From NCBI RefSeq assembly GCF_026914265.1, contig NC_069124.1, forward strand, positions 88,923,733 through 88,987,732: a DNA stretch of 64,000 nucleotides, written 5' to 3'. The position numbers and the translations under genes were made by a program. Below the pieces are notes generated by a model. That model was given only the letters and a program-made list of their open reading frames with translations, was not told the origin of the DNA and ran no database searches. The DNA is from Mya arenaria (taxonomy: Eukaryota > Mollusca > Bivalvia > Myida > Myidae). Positions 35,401-49,700 of the stretch are shown here, piece after piece (position 1 is the first letter of the stretch; each line of letters starts with the position of its first letter).

Positions 35401-36370
35401 ACGATATGGGGTAGAACTCTAAATACTAAATTGGTTATTTGTACTTTCTAAAATGAAGATACCTGTCTTATCAAGACAACTAGGAGCATTTTCGTTCTTG
35501 AAAGAGTGCGTTTGACTGTTAAGAGTCTCTCCTTAAGGACAGACGTTTGAAACGAACCCGCTCCTAGAAGTACCAGTAGCATCAAGGCACGTTTTCGTTC
35601 TTTGGGGTAGAAAAAAGATAGCCAAAACATTTAAAACTATATGCATTTGCAGAATTGTAAATTCGCAAAATAAAAACAGTTTATGCATAACACTATTAAA
35701 ATGTATTCGTATGAATACAAACTTTTATTAAATACATTTGATGGCGGTAGCCGGAACAAATAACAGCCCGTTTCAGGAATATTTTCTACTGAACTGTTGT
35801 TGAACTAGTAGGCTCCAACAATTCTACAAAACCGACTTTCGTATTTTTAAGATATGCCTAAGATGTGTTATACTATGCAGTATCTAAACTACAATACTAA
35901 GTTAATGACTCCTTTAAACCCGTGGTCGTATTCATAAAACTGCTTATGTCATTTCTTCACTTGATTATATTTTTTGAAGCTATATTAAAGGAAATGTATT
36001 AGTGTTTTTTAACATATAAATTGCATTTTTTTAAAAAAAAAATAACATAAATTAAGTACCTCAGATATCATCAGGTTATTAAGGAATATGACCAGAAAGA
36101 TACTTGGGTTAAGAAATTGACTTTTTATGAAGACCGACCCTGTGATCATTCATCGAAGATTGGCGTCACATGAACTTGACACCAACTTTTACTTAACTAT
36201 CACAAAAAGAGTACTTAGGCGTGTGTCTACAGTACGCTGGCCTGAAATGAAAAACGCAATTTCTTAAAATAACAAATACTTCAATACAATATTCGCTTAA
36301 AATTTTAACTGCCATATTTGCTTATGCACTTGAAAAACGTACATTAGGATTACAACTAATTGAAATACAA
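35401..36370. other. AT-rich intergenic region between convergent genes
   Basis: The plus-strand gene ends before it and the minus-strand colmedin gene ends after it. No exon recognised. Confidence 0.4.
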
Positions 36371-36372
36371 CA

Positions 36373-36378
36373 TTTATT
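36373..36378 (-). terminator. Candidate polyadenylation signal of the colmedin gene
   Basis: AATAAA on the minus strand about 630 nt after the olfactomedin-exon stop. Confidence 0.35.
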
Positions 36379-37004
36379 TTACGGTTTACAAATTACTACG
36401 GCGGCACTAATGGGAAATTGTCTATACATGACAAAATAACAACCGGATGTATTCCTATGTTTTTATTGGACATTTATGTTCAACTTTATAATAAGCAACG
36501 GTTTATCGAAGCATTGCACATGATCTAGAATAAAACACATACTTATTAAAGCCTCAAAGACAATAAATACATATACAGATCTATACATGTCACAAACTGC
36601 TGTCGTAAAAAAGAAACAAAAAGTACACACAACAGTTTTGATTGTCTACGAGTATTTTGATATTAGTACCCTGTGGTCACGAATAAAGTATGTTATTATA
36701 AACAGGATCGAACAAGGGCTAATACATACTAGTAGTTTGTACATGATAATATATATTCACTCGCTGTCGCCAGCGATGAAAGTGTCGACATGTTTAAGCA
36801 AAAATGATATTTACAAACTTAAAACATATACAACAATATAATTTCATAATGATATCACAATTTTATCATAATTCATCAACCTTTTCACTCAAAAGGCGGA
36901 CTACTTTTAATGCAATTCGAAGGTAAATAATAGTTACGAAATCAATACAGTGGCTATAAGAAAACCCGCGGCAACATGTAACATTAAATTCTAACGATGT
37001 CAGG

Positions 37005-37774
37005 TTAAAATAGTATGGGGTACTTGATGAGGTTTCCGTTGTCCCAGGCGAGAAGGGCGCTGCTCCTGCGGTCCGAGGTGTTTGTGTAAAATGAAAACAT
37101 GGTGTTTCGCCGGAAGGGGATCTTGAGGTTGATGTCCGCACTGCCCCGTTCCCCGTTGTACAGGTCAAATGTGTCTTTGATGCGCGCGCGCTTCACCTGG
37201 CCATCTTCCTGTATCAGGTAAAGGATCCCGCACGCTATGATCGAGTTCGTGTACTGACCCACTTCAAAAGGAAGCTTCCGCCACACGCGCTTGACTTCCA
37301 GAGTCACGGGATCCAGTTTCATCACGTGCAACTTTGAGGAACTACCCCTCGGCCGGCCGTATACGACCCACAACCCATTTTCGTCTGCTATGACGTCATA
37401 GTATGATTTACTTCCCTTGTATAGGTACTCGCTATCATTGAAATGACTATGCGGAATATGCACGGCCGAAGCGACGTCGTGAAGCCCTAAATCGTATTTC
37501 ACAACGTGTTGTTTTCCAGAAAACTGATAATAAAAAGAATTGTTGTAGATGGCGTGTTGAGTGCCGTGGTAACGGTTGAAGCGCAGGTTGTAACGTTTGT
37601 CAGGGATGCGGTTCTTTAGGTTCTGAAGGCTAGAGAACTCCTCCAGTTGTTGCCCATGGTAGTCACGTGACAGCCAGAACTTCTGGGGCTGCAGGGGATC
37701 CGCTAGGAACGAGCCGTGCACCGAGACGTCATGACGCACGAAAATGGGCGTGGACACACGCTTGATCCGGCACA
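37005..37774 (-). CDS. Colmedin olfactomedin-domain exon
   Basis: One exon of 770 nt (acceptor CTTTTCGTCAG, AG at 37776-37775) encodes the complete domain of about 255 residues. The two conserved cysteines are present (CRIKRV at the start; IIACGILYL about 180 residues on) and would form the family disulfide. Positions equivalent to the calcium ligands of myocilin-type domains appear kept: the D of DENGLW, the N before SIIACG, and the D of AWDN near the end. Typical words include [16 protein letters not shown] and [16 protein letters not shown]. Potential N-glycosylation sites: NNS, NDS, NTS. Confidence 0.9.
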
Positions 37775-40700
37775 CTGACGAAAAGCAAGAAAACGCATAA
37801 AAGTAATGGATTTAGTCTCTTTGGAAACTATTTTTAGTTAAACAATATGTTGAGAGTATCATTGGGATTGTCAATCTGAGATTCACAACTGCATGGTACT
37901 TATTTCGAACGTCCATTCGTTAATCCTGATCAATGAGCCCTAAGCAAAATTATTCTCCATTATGTTTACAGACAAAAGATAAAATTAAATTATGTTGTCT
38001 CAGGGGCTATCATGCAGACGTTTTATTGAAATATAGGCTCCGTATGGACAAAGTAACAATAGCAGAACAAAACCATGCTTCAAACCGGACACATTTCTGA
38101 TTGTTTCTGAAGTGTAGGTTAGATCCAACTATTCCGCTGAGCTCTTCACATACCAGTTTACAAAGCTATTTGGGACTAACAAATTGAGATATTCAAACGT
38201 AAGAAAAAAGGAAGGAAGGTCATTTTTATGTTTTAGTATATTTAGTTTACAAATTATTCTGTTTAGGCTAACTAACCGTGTAATGGTTTGTTATGTTAGT
38301 GTGACCAGCGACAAGCGACTGTTAATGCAAGGCAGAGCACTGAGAGTGTAAGTGAGCATGCAACATCCGGGCTTCCAGACTTGTCCCCGAGCTCTCCAAC
38401 TTCCGGCTCGTTATTGACGAACCGCCGTGTGGAGCCGTGTGAAGAACTGTAGTACCCGCCTGAAATTGGCCAAGTCGATGAAACAAAGGATAATACAATT
38501 ATTACACTGCTAACAAAGTCGTTCTGAAATGTACTGATTGACAGCCAGGGCTTGTACTGCCTCTAGAGCTCGATGTTCGTCTTGATTTGCTTCGATGTCA
38601 ATTTTATACAACAAGTCTAGTCGAATATATGAAAATCTAATAAATAAAGTCATTAGTCTGGAAAAGAAGCCTTGGTGATAAGGAAGCACTCGAGTGGTTA
38701 GAGACAGTGACATGCCAACCACGATTCAGCAAGCATTTTGAACATGCCGTATACCGGACGTTCGAGAAGGGAGACTTGGGGGAACCGTCGATAGCGTCGT
38801 CGTGAACGTAGTTGACGTCGTAGACAGCGTTGACGTCGACGTTGTCGTGCTGGCTGGTGGTGATATACGAAAAAAACATACAGGAACAAGTTCATTTTAT
38901 GTTAAATTTGAGAAAAATATACTTGTAATTAAAAATCAGATGAGACCGTACCTTGCGAGTCCAATTTATCTTTGTCCGGGGTTCGCTTGTAAGCATCTCC
39001 GCATTGGCTAGCTGCAATATGAAAAAGAAGAAAACATAATCTTAGAACGTATAACAGACGTGTAGTAGTATACCTGAATATACAAACGTAGACATGTAAA
39101 CGCACGTGTGTATAGTAGCTTGATAGAACCCTTCTTACCATGGCAGTATCCGGGATCTCCCTTGGCGCCCTTGTGGCCGGCTGGCCCCTGTGGCCCGGGG
39201 AACCCCTGCATCCCGTAACCTGTAACCCAAAGATTGTAATACAGAACTCTGCTATAATGTAATGGGTCATTCTTATTGATGAGCATGAGCTACGAAGAGT
39301 TGTGAAGCATGCGTGTTGTTTCTTGTGAAAACAACCAACAAATGGTATGGTAGTAAGGTTAAATAGGATGTAAGTAAGTAAGTCAGAAGGTAAGTCAGTA
39401 AGTAAGTCAGAAGGTAAGCCAGTAATAGGTCAGAAGGTGGGCCTGTCAGTAAGTCAGAAGGTAAGCAAGTAAGTAGGTCAGAAGGTAAGCCAGTAAGTAA
39501 GTCAGAAGGTAAGTCAGAAGGTGAGACAGTAAGTAAGTCAGAAGTTAAGCCAGTAAGTAGGTCAGAAGGTAGGCCAGTAAGTAAGTCAGAAGGTAGGCCA
39601 GTAAGTAAGTCAGAGGTTAAGTCAGTAAGTAAGTCAGAAGGTGAAACAGTAAGTAAGTCAGAAGGTAAGACAGTAAGTAAGACAGAAGGTAAGACAGTAA
39701 GTAAGTCAGAAGGTAAGACAGTCAGTAAGTCAGAAGGTAAGACAGTCAGTAGGTCAGAAGGTAAGACAGTAAGTAAGTCAGAGGGTAAGCCAGTTAGTAA
39801 CTCAGAAGGTAAGTCAGTAAGTAAGTCAGAAGGTAAGTCAGTAAGTAAGTCAGAAGGTAAGTCAGAAGATAAGACAGAAGGTAAGTCAGAAGGGGAGACA
39901 GTAAGTAGGTCAGAAGGTAAGACAGTCAGTAAGTCAGAAGGTAAGACAGTAAGTAAGTCAGAAGGTAAGACAGTCAGTAGGTCGAAAGGTAAAACAGTCA
40001 GTAAGTCACAAAAGTAAGACAGTCAGTAAATCAGAAATTGAGACAGTAAATAAGTCAGAAGGTAAGCCAGTAAGTAATTCAGTAAGTAAGTCAGAAGATT
40101 AAACAGTAAGTAAGTCAGAAGGTAAGACAGTCAGTAAGTCAGAAGAGTAGACGGTAAGTAAATCAGAAAGTGAGACAGTAAATAAGTCAGAAGGTAAGCC
40201 AGTAAGTAATTCAGTAAGTAAGTCAGAAGATAAGACAGAAGGTAAGTCAGAAGGTAAGACAGTAAATAAGTCAGAAGATAAGACAGTCAGTAAATCAGAA
40301 GGTAAGACAGTAAGTAAGTCAGAAGGTAAGACAGTCAGAAAGTCAGAAGGCAAGACAGTCAGTAAGTCAGAAGAGTAAGACAGTCAGTAAATCAGAAATT
40401 GAGACAGTAAATAAGTCAGAAGGTAAGCCAGTAAGTAATTCAGTAAGTAAGTCAGAAGGTAAGACAGTCAGTAAGTCAGAAGGTAAGACAGTCAGTAAGT
40501 CAGAAGAGTAAGATAGTCAGTAAATCAGAAATTGAGACAGTAAATAAGTCAGAAGGTAAGCCAGTAAGTAATTCAGTAAGTAAGTCAGAAGATTAAACAG
40601 TAAGTAAGTCAGAAGGTAAGACAGTAAGTTAGTAAGAAGGTAAGTCAGTAAGTAAGTCAGAAGGTAAGTCAGAAGATAAGACAAAAGGTAAGTCAGAAGG

Positions 40701-43700
40701 TGAGACAGTAAGTAAGTCAGAAGGTAAGACAGCCAGTAAGTCAGATGGGTAGACAGTAAGTAAGTCAGAAGGTAAGACAGTAAGTAAGTGAGAAGGTAAG
40801 ACAGTAAGTAAGTCAGAAGAGTAGACGGTAAGTAAATCAGAAATTGAGACAGTAAATTAGTCAGAAGGTAAGCCAGTAAGTTATTCAGTAAGTACGTCAG
40901 AAGATTAAACAGTAAGTAAGTCAGAAGGTAAGACAGTAAGTAAGTCAGAAGAGTAGACAGTAAGTAAGTCTCAGAAGAGTAGACGGTAAGTTAGTCAGAA
41001 GGTAACACAGTAAGTAAGTCAGAATGTAAGACAGTAATTAAGTAAAAATATTAGACAGTATGTAAGTCAGAAGAGTAGACGGTAAGTAAGTCAGAAGTTA
41101 AGTCAGTAAGTAAGTCAGAAGGTTCGACAGTAAGTAAGTCAGAAGGTGAGACAGTCAGTAAGTCAGAAGTTAAGTCAGTAAGTAAGTCAGAAAGTTAGAC
41201 AGTATGTTAGTCAGAAGGTAAGACAGTCAGTAAGGCAGAAGTTAAGTCAGTAAGTAACTCAGAAGGTTAGACAGTCAGTAAGTCAGAAGTTAAGACAGTA
41301 AGTAAGTCAGAAGATGAGACAGTAAGTAAGTCAGAAGTTAAGTCAGTAAGTAACTCAGAAGGTTAGACAGTCAGTAAGTCAAAAGTTAAGTAAGTAAGTA
41401 AGTCAGAAGGTGAGACAGTAAGAGAGTCAGAAAGTAAGACATTCAGTAGGTCAGAAATTAAGACAGTAAGTAAGTCAGAAGGTAAGACAGTAAGTAAGTC
41501 AGAAGGTAAGACAGTCAGTAAGTCAGAAGGTAAGTCTATAAGTAAGTCAGAAGGTGGGACGGTAAGTAAGTCAGAAGGTGAGACAGTCAGTAAGTCAGAA
41601 GGTAAGACAGTCAGTAAGTCAGAAGGTAAGGCAGTCAGGTAGTCAGAAGAGTAGACGGTAAGTAAATCAGAAGGTGAGACGGTAAATAAGTCAGAAGGTA
41701 AGCCAGTAAGTAATTCAGTAAGTAAGTCAGAAGATTAAACAATAATTAAGTCAGAAGGTAAAACAGTAAGTAAGTCAGAAGATTAAACAGTAAGTAAGTC
41801 ATAAGAGTAGACGGTAAGTAAGTCAGAAGGTAAGACAGTAAGTAAGTCAGAAGATTAAACAGTAAGTAAGTCAGAAGAGTAGACAGTAAGTAAGTCAGAA
41901 GGTGAGACAGTAAGTAAGTCAGATAGTAAGACAGTAAACAAGTCAGAAGATTAGACAGTTTATATGTCAGAAGGTCAGACAGTAAGTAAGTCAAAAGATA
42001 AATAGTAGGTAAGTTAGTAGGTAACTAAGAAGGTTAGTTAATAGATAAGTTAATAGCCATAACAGTTGGTAGGTTAGTACTTAAAGTTACCTTTTTCTCC
42101 TTTTAGACCTGCGAATCCTGCGTAGGCATGAACGGGAAAACATATTGGTAGGGTAATACATCACACACTAGATGATAACAAAACCAGTTTAGAGATAGCT
42201 TTATAGAAAGATATGTACTTTAAACCTATTTTTAGGTTTTAAAGGATATTAGTTAAAAACTTTCGAAATAACATTTAAACTATTTCGGAGACCACTTTAA
42301 GGTTTTTCACTGGATTGGTGGGATCTTAAATAGAGCTAAATTTGCTTACTAGTATTTAAATATTAATTACACTTCTTAATCAACGGTTATAAACATGGCT
42401 TTAGGCAGACTACTAATCAATAGGAAAGACAATTCCGCGTCAGATTTATACTTATCAGTTACAACCTGTGATGTGTGCGTGGGTGTGGGCGTTTGTACGT
42501 GATCTGAATAGACACCACATGCATGTGTGAGTTAGTGTGCTCGAGCACATGGACATGTCACGTGGTCCACGTATTGCAGTGCTCACCTTTGTCGCCTTTG
42601 TATCCGTTGAAGCCGATCAGCCCGCGTATGCCTTTCTCGCCCTTCTGTCCCACACCTACACGTGCAACATGCAAGAGAAAACACCACCTACACACCACGT
42701 GCCATAACATGCACGAGCCAGATTGTAAGAAATTTCTCAAATACATGTTAATTATCATCCCTTCATTCATTATATTCTGTTCAATGATATCACTGGTATT
42801 CAAGGCATCATTTCTGATTCAATATGATTGGGTATGAAAATATAGCCTAAGACCATTAAACCTGAAAATATCAAGGGCTCGCTTTAACAGCCTTCTAAAC
42901 AAACGTACACGACCAGCTTAATTGGGCATATACACAAGTAGGCCTTCTGTGACCAAATTTCAAAATTCTAGTGGTATACGCTGCAATTCATCGCAAACCC
43001 TAATACCTGAACAATATACATGTACAGTTGCTCATACTATTGTGCCATCAATTGGTAGGCCCTAATTGCTCATATTCACAGTTTAAAGGATGATAACTCT
43101 GCTCCTACTGTTCAACACACGACGTAAAACCGAGCCGACATGGTCATGACAACTGGTGAATTCATTGGTTTGGTCAGTTAGCCAAATTGTTTATTAATTG
43201 CTCAATAGTTATTTAATGCTAACCATCACTCAATCAAATCATCAAAATGTGTAAACTTGCAAAAATAATTCACCTGGCTGATTTTTGTACGTGAAGTTAT
43301 GCTGCTTTATGACCTAGCGGAGCGAAGCTTACTGCAAAGCGCCTCTCGGTGTTAAGTTGTTACATGTAAGTTCCATAGATTTTAATAATGCGTGTTCCAA
43401 AACTCCATAGGCGTAGGTCCTGTATGTTTATGTTTTCTTTATAATGTCAAAGACATAACTTAAGTCCTACGTAATTACCTTCAACACAAACAGTTGGGTT
43501 ACCACTAAAGCGGGTGAAATCTAATTCCATTAATTAAGTACCATGATACTTGGTGAAATAGTTATAGCGATATGGTTGTAGGTCAAAAAGGGCAATTACT
43601 CTAATCCTACTCAGTGAATTTCCGACGTCAACCCCAAAATGCACAACTTAACACGCTCATTTTTCAGGAGTCGATGTGTATAGGAGCAGAGCTTGTCACA

Positions 43701-46700
43701 GGGTGGACCGACTTACATCACAGGGCAGACCGACTTACATCACAGGGTGGACCGACTTACATCACAGGGTGGACCGCCTAACATCACAGGGTGGACCGAC
43801 TTACATCACAGGGTGGACCGACTTACATCACAATCACAGGGTGGACCGACTTACATAAAAGGGTGGACCGACTTACATAACAGGGCAGACCGACTTACAT
43901 CACAGGGTGGACCGACTTACATCACAGGGCAGACCGACTTACATCACAGGGTGGACCGACTTACATCACAGGGTGGACCGACTTACATCACAATCACAGG
44001 GTGGACCGACTTACATAAAAGGGTGGACCGACTTACATAACAGGGCAGACCGACTTACATCACAGGGTGGACCGACTTACATCACAGGGCAGACCGACTT
44101 ACATCACAGGGTGGACCGACTTACATCACAGGGCAGACCGACTTACATCACAGGGCAGACCTTCTTACATCACAGGGTGGACCGACTTACATCACAGGGT
44201 GGACAGATTTACAAGAGAAAATCTATCTAAATTGCCACCCCTCTGTATTGGGGCAGTTCAACCATATACATTGTCTTCATACTTTCTTGGAACGCGGAGT
44301 AACTAAACAGATCTAAACTATGTGGTAAGCGTGCACACTGAGAGCTATTGCAAGGTGATGTGTTCAAACATAAATTTGAACTGCTGTTTTACACAGGGTG
44401 CCAACACAGACGCCTAGTTGGGAGGAGGATGTTTGACATGTATACCTTTGTCACCCTTGTAGCCATAGTAACCAATGGGGCCTCTCGTTCCTTTTTCTCC
44501 TTTAAAAGGTTTGCCTTGTGGATTGTATAATATTTGAAATTTTACAAACAAGAACTAGGTCGCAATACAATATACTGTTATAACCAAGAGACTGCCATTG
44601 CATGTTAACACCACTACCAAACCTTCGCTGAATATAATATTAGTGTCCGGAAACTTTATTATTTATTAGTTATTTAACCGGTCATATTTTCCTAAATTGT
44701 ATCCAGTGTTACCCTTGACCTCTCCGACCTTATATATGTGACCTTGAGTTTGGAATTGTAACTAAACGCCAAGAAAATATCCCCCAGTTATCCATGTTTA
44801 AGTTACAGCTATGGTACTGTATGGCAGGAAGATAAATAGTTTAGATAATCTACGCGTAACAAACCGACACGTCGTCGCTTGCCGTCGGACAATCGAGAGG
44901 TATTACAAAGTAATGTGGACTTTTCAAAAATATTCATGCAATTCATTTCTTAGCAACACATAACAACTTTCAAACTATCCGAAAAAGGTATGTAAAGTTT
45001 CAACCAAAGCGGTGAATTATTATGAATTTATGGTGTTTTAAGAACAGCCCTGTCGCGGACTCCGGAGCACGACGTCCATGACGTTCAGTTTTAATGTCGT
45101 GGACAGACGATGTTCATGATAAATGAAATTGACTTTGAAGGGGCTAGACACCAGATGATACAATTGCAAGGAAAAAAGAAAATTTTCAAAGGACCTACAT
45201 AAAATTGCCATCGTTGAGTACAACGCATTGAATCTTACTTTCATCTTTCGCAGTTTATGCGCATTTTTTTCAATTTGAAATTTACTTAGGTTGTCTACCA
45301 GGTAAATCCCAGCTTTAAAATAGCTTCGGTATATTTATCTGTACTCAAAGAGATATGATTTAAACTGGGAAAACATTATGCGCTATTTTAAACGGGAAGC
45401 ACAGTTGAGACAGCAACATGATTGTTGCGTTTTTTATTTGGACCATGTAAAGTGATGTATTATCGCCCTCCTACCAGCTCGCATTGACAATTCTAAGCTT
45501 GTTTTGATGAAATACTGTATTTGCCGATTTTTGGACCAGCTGATGTCTATAGCCCCTTTAAATAAAACAATGGAAGCCGACAAGCAGTCTTTTAAATCAC
45601 GTGTCCAGTTAAGCAGCTCCTATTAAAATTGTTCCGTAACAAATTTCTGAAATTCGGCCCCCCGGTGAATAAATCGTCATTTGAACAATAGATCCTATAT
45701 ACTTCTTTACTATCATCTTGTAATATAAAATATCTTAAGTCACAAACGACAGCCCAACCATTAAATTTTGCCGTGTTTGTTTTGGTCCGTCGTTATTCGC
45801 CCTTTTCAAAGTATTTACGACAACGAACAATTGTGCAGTGCTCGTTCTTTCCTTCAGATTACCTTCTTGTATTGCATTTATTGTATCAGTAATTAAGTGT
45901 TTGCCCTACATTTTCAGCCAATCAGGGGCGATTGATTTTTGAAATGTTTAGATGACATGAAGAAAAATCTTAAAGGAATAGGCGGAGGGAGCGTTGCATA
46001 CGAATCCTTTTTAATCATTAAGATATTACTTCAGGTCATCTGTCTTAATATACAGTCTTATTGGCTGACACGTTGTATGGAAGTATACAGTTGTGTAGCG
46101 TATGCTAAATGGTATGTACCCGAGGCCTACTAGGTACTCAATCCAATAAATGAAAGTTTGAAATGTTTTTTGTTGTTCAGTTAAGAGACATAGAATCTGT
46201 AAAGATATTATGTATTACCTAGAGCCGTGCATTCGTAAGCTTTAAAAAGTCCACGTAATTTTGTATCACCCTTTCTAATAAAGTAAGTTATTGAATATAC
46301 CGTTGTAAACCGAGGCATGTTGACGGCTTTGCTATGAAATGTGTTTTAAACTATTCTTACACGTGCAGTTGGCACCATTGATGTTCATGGCTGTTCCCGG
46401 GTCGCCGGGCTCCCCCTTGAGACCTTTATGTCCCGGCATGCCCGGGTTTCCGGCCTTCCCTGGGTTCCCCGACTGTCCAGGAAGTCCCCGCTTTCCCCGC
46501 CGCCCGGACGGACCAGTGATGCCGTTTACTCCAGGAAGGCCTTGAAAATAACACAGAATGGCTAATTATGTAGTCTGCAGATTCGCAGGAAAATTAGTTG
46601 ATGAATAGAAAGAGGGCAGCGTAGGCGGCATCAGGCATTATTGTCAGTCGAATATGGGTGTTTGTTGGATACTTTACGGGTAAGAAGTGTCGATGTTTAC

Positions 46701-49700
46701 CTTGCGGTCCTCGGGGTCCGTCTGCTCCTGGCTCGCCGACTCGTCCCGTCTCTCCGCGGCTTCCTTTCTGTCCCATCTGACCTGTAGTCGCGCGCATTGC
46801 ATAGCATAAAAAGGGGCTTGTATGAAAGACACATTAACTTGCTATCATGACGACAAATAGAATGTTCTCGCAATATCAGGTTGCCGATGCCGCCAAAAGA
46901 AATTCCTATAAAACGTCTTGTTTATAATGATGATAACATTTACTTGAAAAGTATGAAAATGTCACGTGACGATATTTCACATTTGGTAAACCAACTAATA
47001 AAAGAACAAGCATGATAGCACAATGATACACTTGTGTGTGGCACATGCTTCACGAAGAGTTCGAATATTTCAGCATATACATACCGTCCACCCCGGGTGG
47101 TCCCATGTGGCCCGGATGCCCGGGGCGGCCCTGGTCCCCCTTTTGGCCCGGGGATCCCGGCGGTCCCGGTGGTCCTGAAGCGGGTGCCCCTACCAACAAA
47201 GCGTTGCATTATCATCATCATCAAGGGATTATTAATTTCACATAAGGATAGTATTGCCATGGTATTCTTATACTTCGGACTTAACGATGGTTGTGTTGTC
47301 GTTTTATGAAAAACTACGATAGTTTAATACATGTTCAGTCATCGTAGAGATTCGTCAAAGTAGACTGACTTGTCAAGTTGAATATACAATTTGGCTTAAT
47401 TAAATTGTGCAGCCGCGGTCATGTTTTATGTGGTCTACCAGTATGCAGATTTTGATTCCGGGAAACTTTGACATAAGCTATGGCACAGAAACTATTAACG
47501 AGACATCTTAACTAGAGGCTTTGTGCAAATTTTTTTGAACGTTATAAATGGGGGTCCAGCTTAAATTATTTTTGCGGAAATTTAAGTGAGGGACATGTTC
47601 AGTGAAAACAAACAATGTTTCAGCTTATACATTCAATACCTCTTTAGATAAGGCCTCTGGACACATAGGTTAAATTTCCGAAAGGAGCTTACAGGGTTGG
47701 TCTTCGGGTAAACCTACTTTCCAGGTCAATAAATCCTTCGAAAATACCTAAACACCCAAAAGAATCCGCCAATCGTTTCGCACTTAAATTTGCGTCGGAC
47801 CCCCTAATCATCGTCGAATAACCCCGAAAAATATTTACGCTATGCTTCGTTGTGTACAGTGGGCAAGTTGGCCGGAAAAAAATATCATTAATTATTAATG
47901 AGGCATTTTTATTGGTTCCTCAAGGTATCAGATCCTTTCCCGTAGAAAAATATTATGGCGAAAGCCAGAATCAAACCGGATCCGCCTTTTCTGTACAATA
48001 ATTTTGGCAAACAGTAAAAACCACTTGGCCATGGAGATGTCACTCTGCCTCATGCATATTCATTAAAGCGAAATTGAGTCAGTCAATTGTTCAACGGTAT
48101 ATATGAAGTATAACGGAATAAAGATCCGTGGATGCCGACGATGCTCCTGCTGAGGTGGAAGTCAATATTCAACTTAGGTCAATCTTATAGTTACTCATCA
48201 CTGACTTTATTCACCCTTTTGGCTAGTTATTCATGGCAAGTAATCCGATTAGCTACATCGTTCTTAGATCCTATTAAGTTCAATATTGAATATCAGCCCA
48301 GAGTAAAACATAGTAAAACATTTTGTGTATAACTGTTACATTACCATTACATATGTCAGAAAGATGCAGGGCCCGTGTCACAATAAAGATCTTAGTGTCA
48401 TACATTTTCGTTAAATTGCAACACATTTTTGCAAATTTAACATTAACGAGATTAGAATCTCACACAAAGTTAAGGAAATAAAAAAAATCAACGTGTTGCC
48501 ATTTGAGGCGTTTATAAACATTTTAGCTTTTTTTAAGGTACGACTAAAATCTTGTATTGAACGGGCCACAGAGACAAACTTTTGAAATGCTGTATATAGT
48601 AAGAATCCTTTAAGGACATCGATTTCGTTATAACATTAATTTAAATTCAGAAAAATAAGCATTTCCTTTGGTGAAGATCAATAAAATGCAAGCTAGTACT
48701 GTTACCAATTAATTATGCATGGGCGTGTTAATACTGGACATCCGTCGTGATTTCATCGCTCTTCCGGTACATTTGAATGATAGAAATCTAGGCAGAATTC
48801 ATGAGAATTGTTACCAGAGATGTGTGATTAGATATGCACCGGCATCGGCTGCTTTTTTTCTGTGTGTGATTAATTACCCGGGGCTGACTACGAACTGCAA
48901 CCAACTTCTTATTTTCTATACAAATCGGTATAAAATGTAATTTGGGAAAACTGGTATTGTTAGTCGAACACATTTCATCAATATCTCATTTCTGTTTTCT
49001 ATAAAATTCTCTTATTTCGCGTTTGTCGACGATTTGGGGAAATTAGTCCGCAATCAAACGAGACATAAAGCGCTAAACTGGCGATAATGGGAGGAGGGAG
49101 ATATTGGATGTGTTCAGTAATCAAAATTACTCAAGGCATGCCGACCCTTCTCTTCTGCTGATATTGCAGCATCTGTCCCCAAATACCGTGATGGTGATTG
49201 GAAGGTATTAACGAATACAATTACAAAAGGGCGAGACGGTTACTTTGGAGACAAAATATGGGTCACATGGGTCAGGGTTTGGGTAAGGGTTTCCACGACA
49301 ATTGAAGGAGGTAGATTTGGGCGGACATTCAGTTTTGTGTCGATAAAATGAGCATTGGATACAAGCTTCATGAACATATTTCAAGGGGTTTAAGAGATAT
49401 AGATTGGACATGACATCATATGACTCGAACCATTGACCTTACACTATGACCTTGAATATGGGTGTTTCACGTCGTCTCACGGTGGTGAACATTTGACCCT
49501 AGTTTGTTAAAGACCATTCAACGGGTTTAAACGATACGGTGCAGACACGAAAGCTATGACACAAACCTTTGACTTTTGAATTGTGACCTTGACATTGAAT
49601 CGACACGTCTGTGGCCTGTTTCCATAAAGGTCTTACTCGTGGAAGGGAATTACATTAGTGTCATATTTTATTACTTGGCACCATTTTGATATTGAATTCG

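Noticed and set aside
38637..38879. Alternative frame of the stalk exon ([18 protein letters not shown])
   Set aside because: Open, but wrong phase for both neighbouring exons; the Thr/Ser-rich frame fits both.
43676..44230. Plus-strand DRLTSQGG repeat frames
   Set aside because: 22-bp minisatellite in a colmedin intron, out of phase with any exon.
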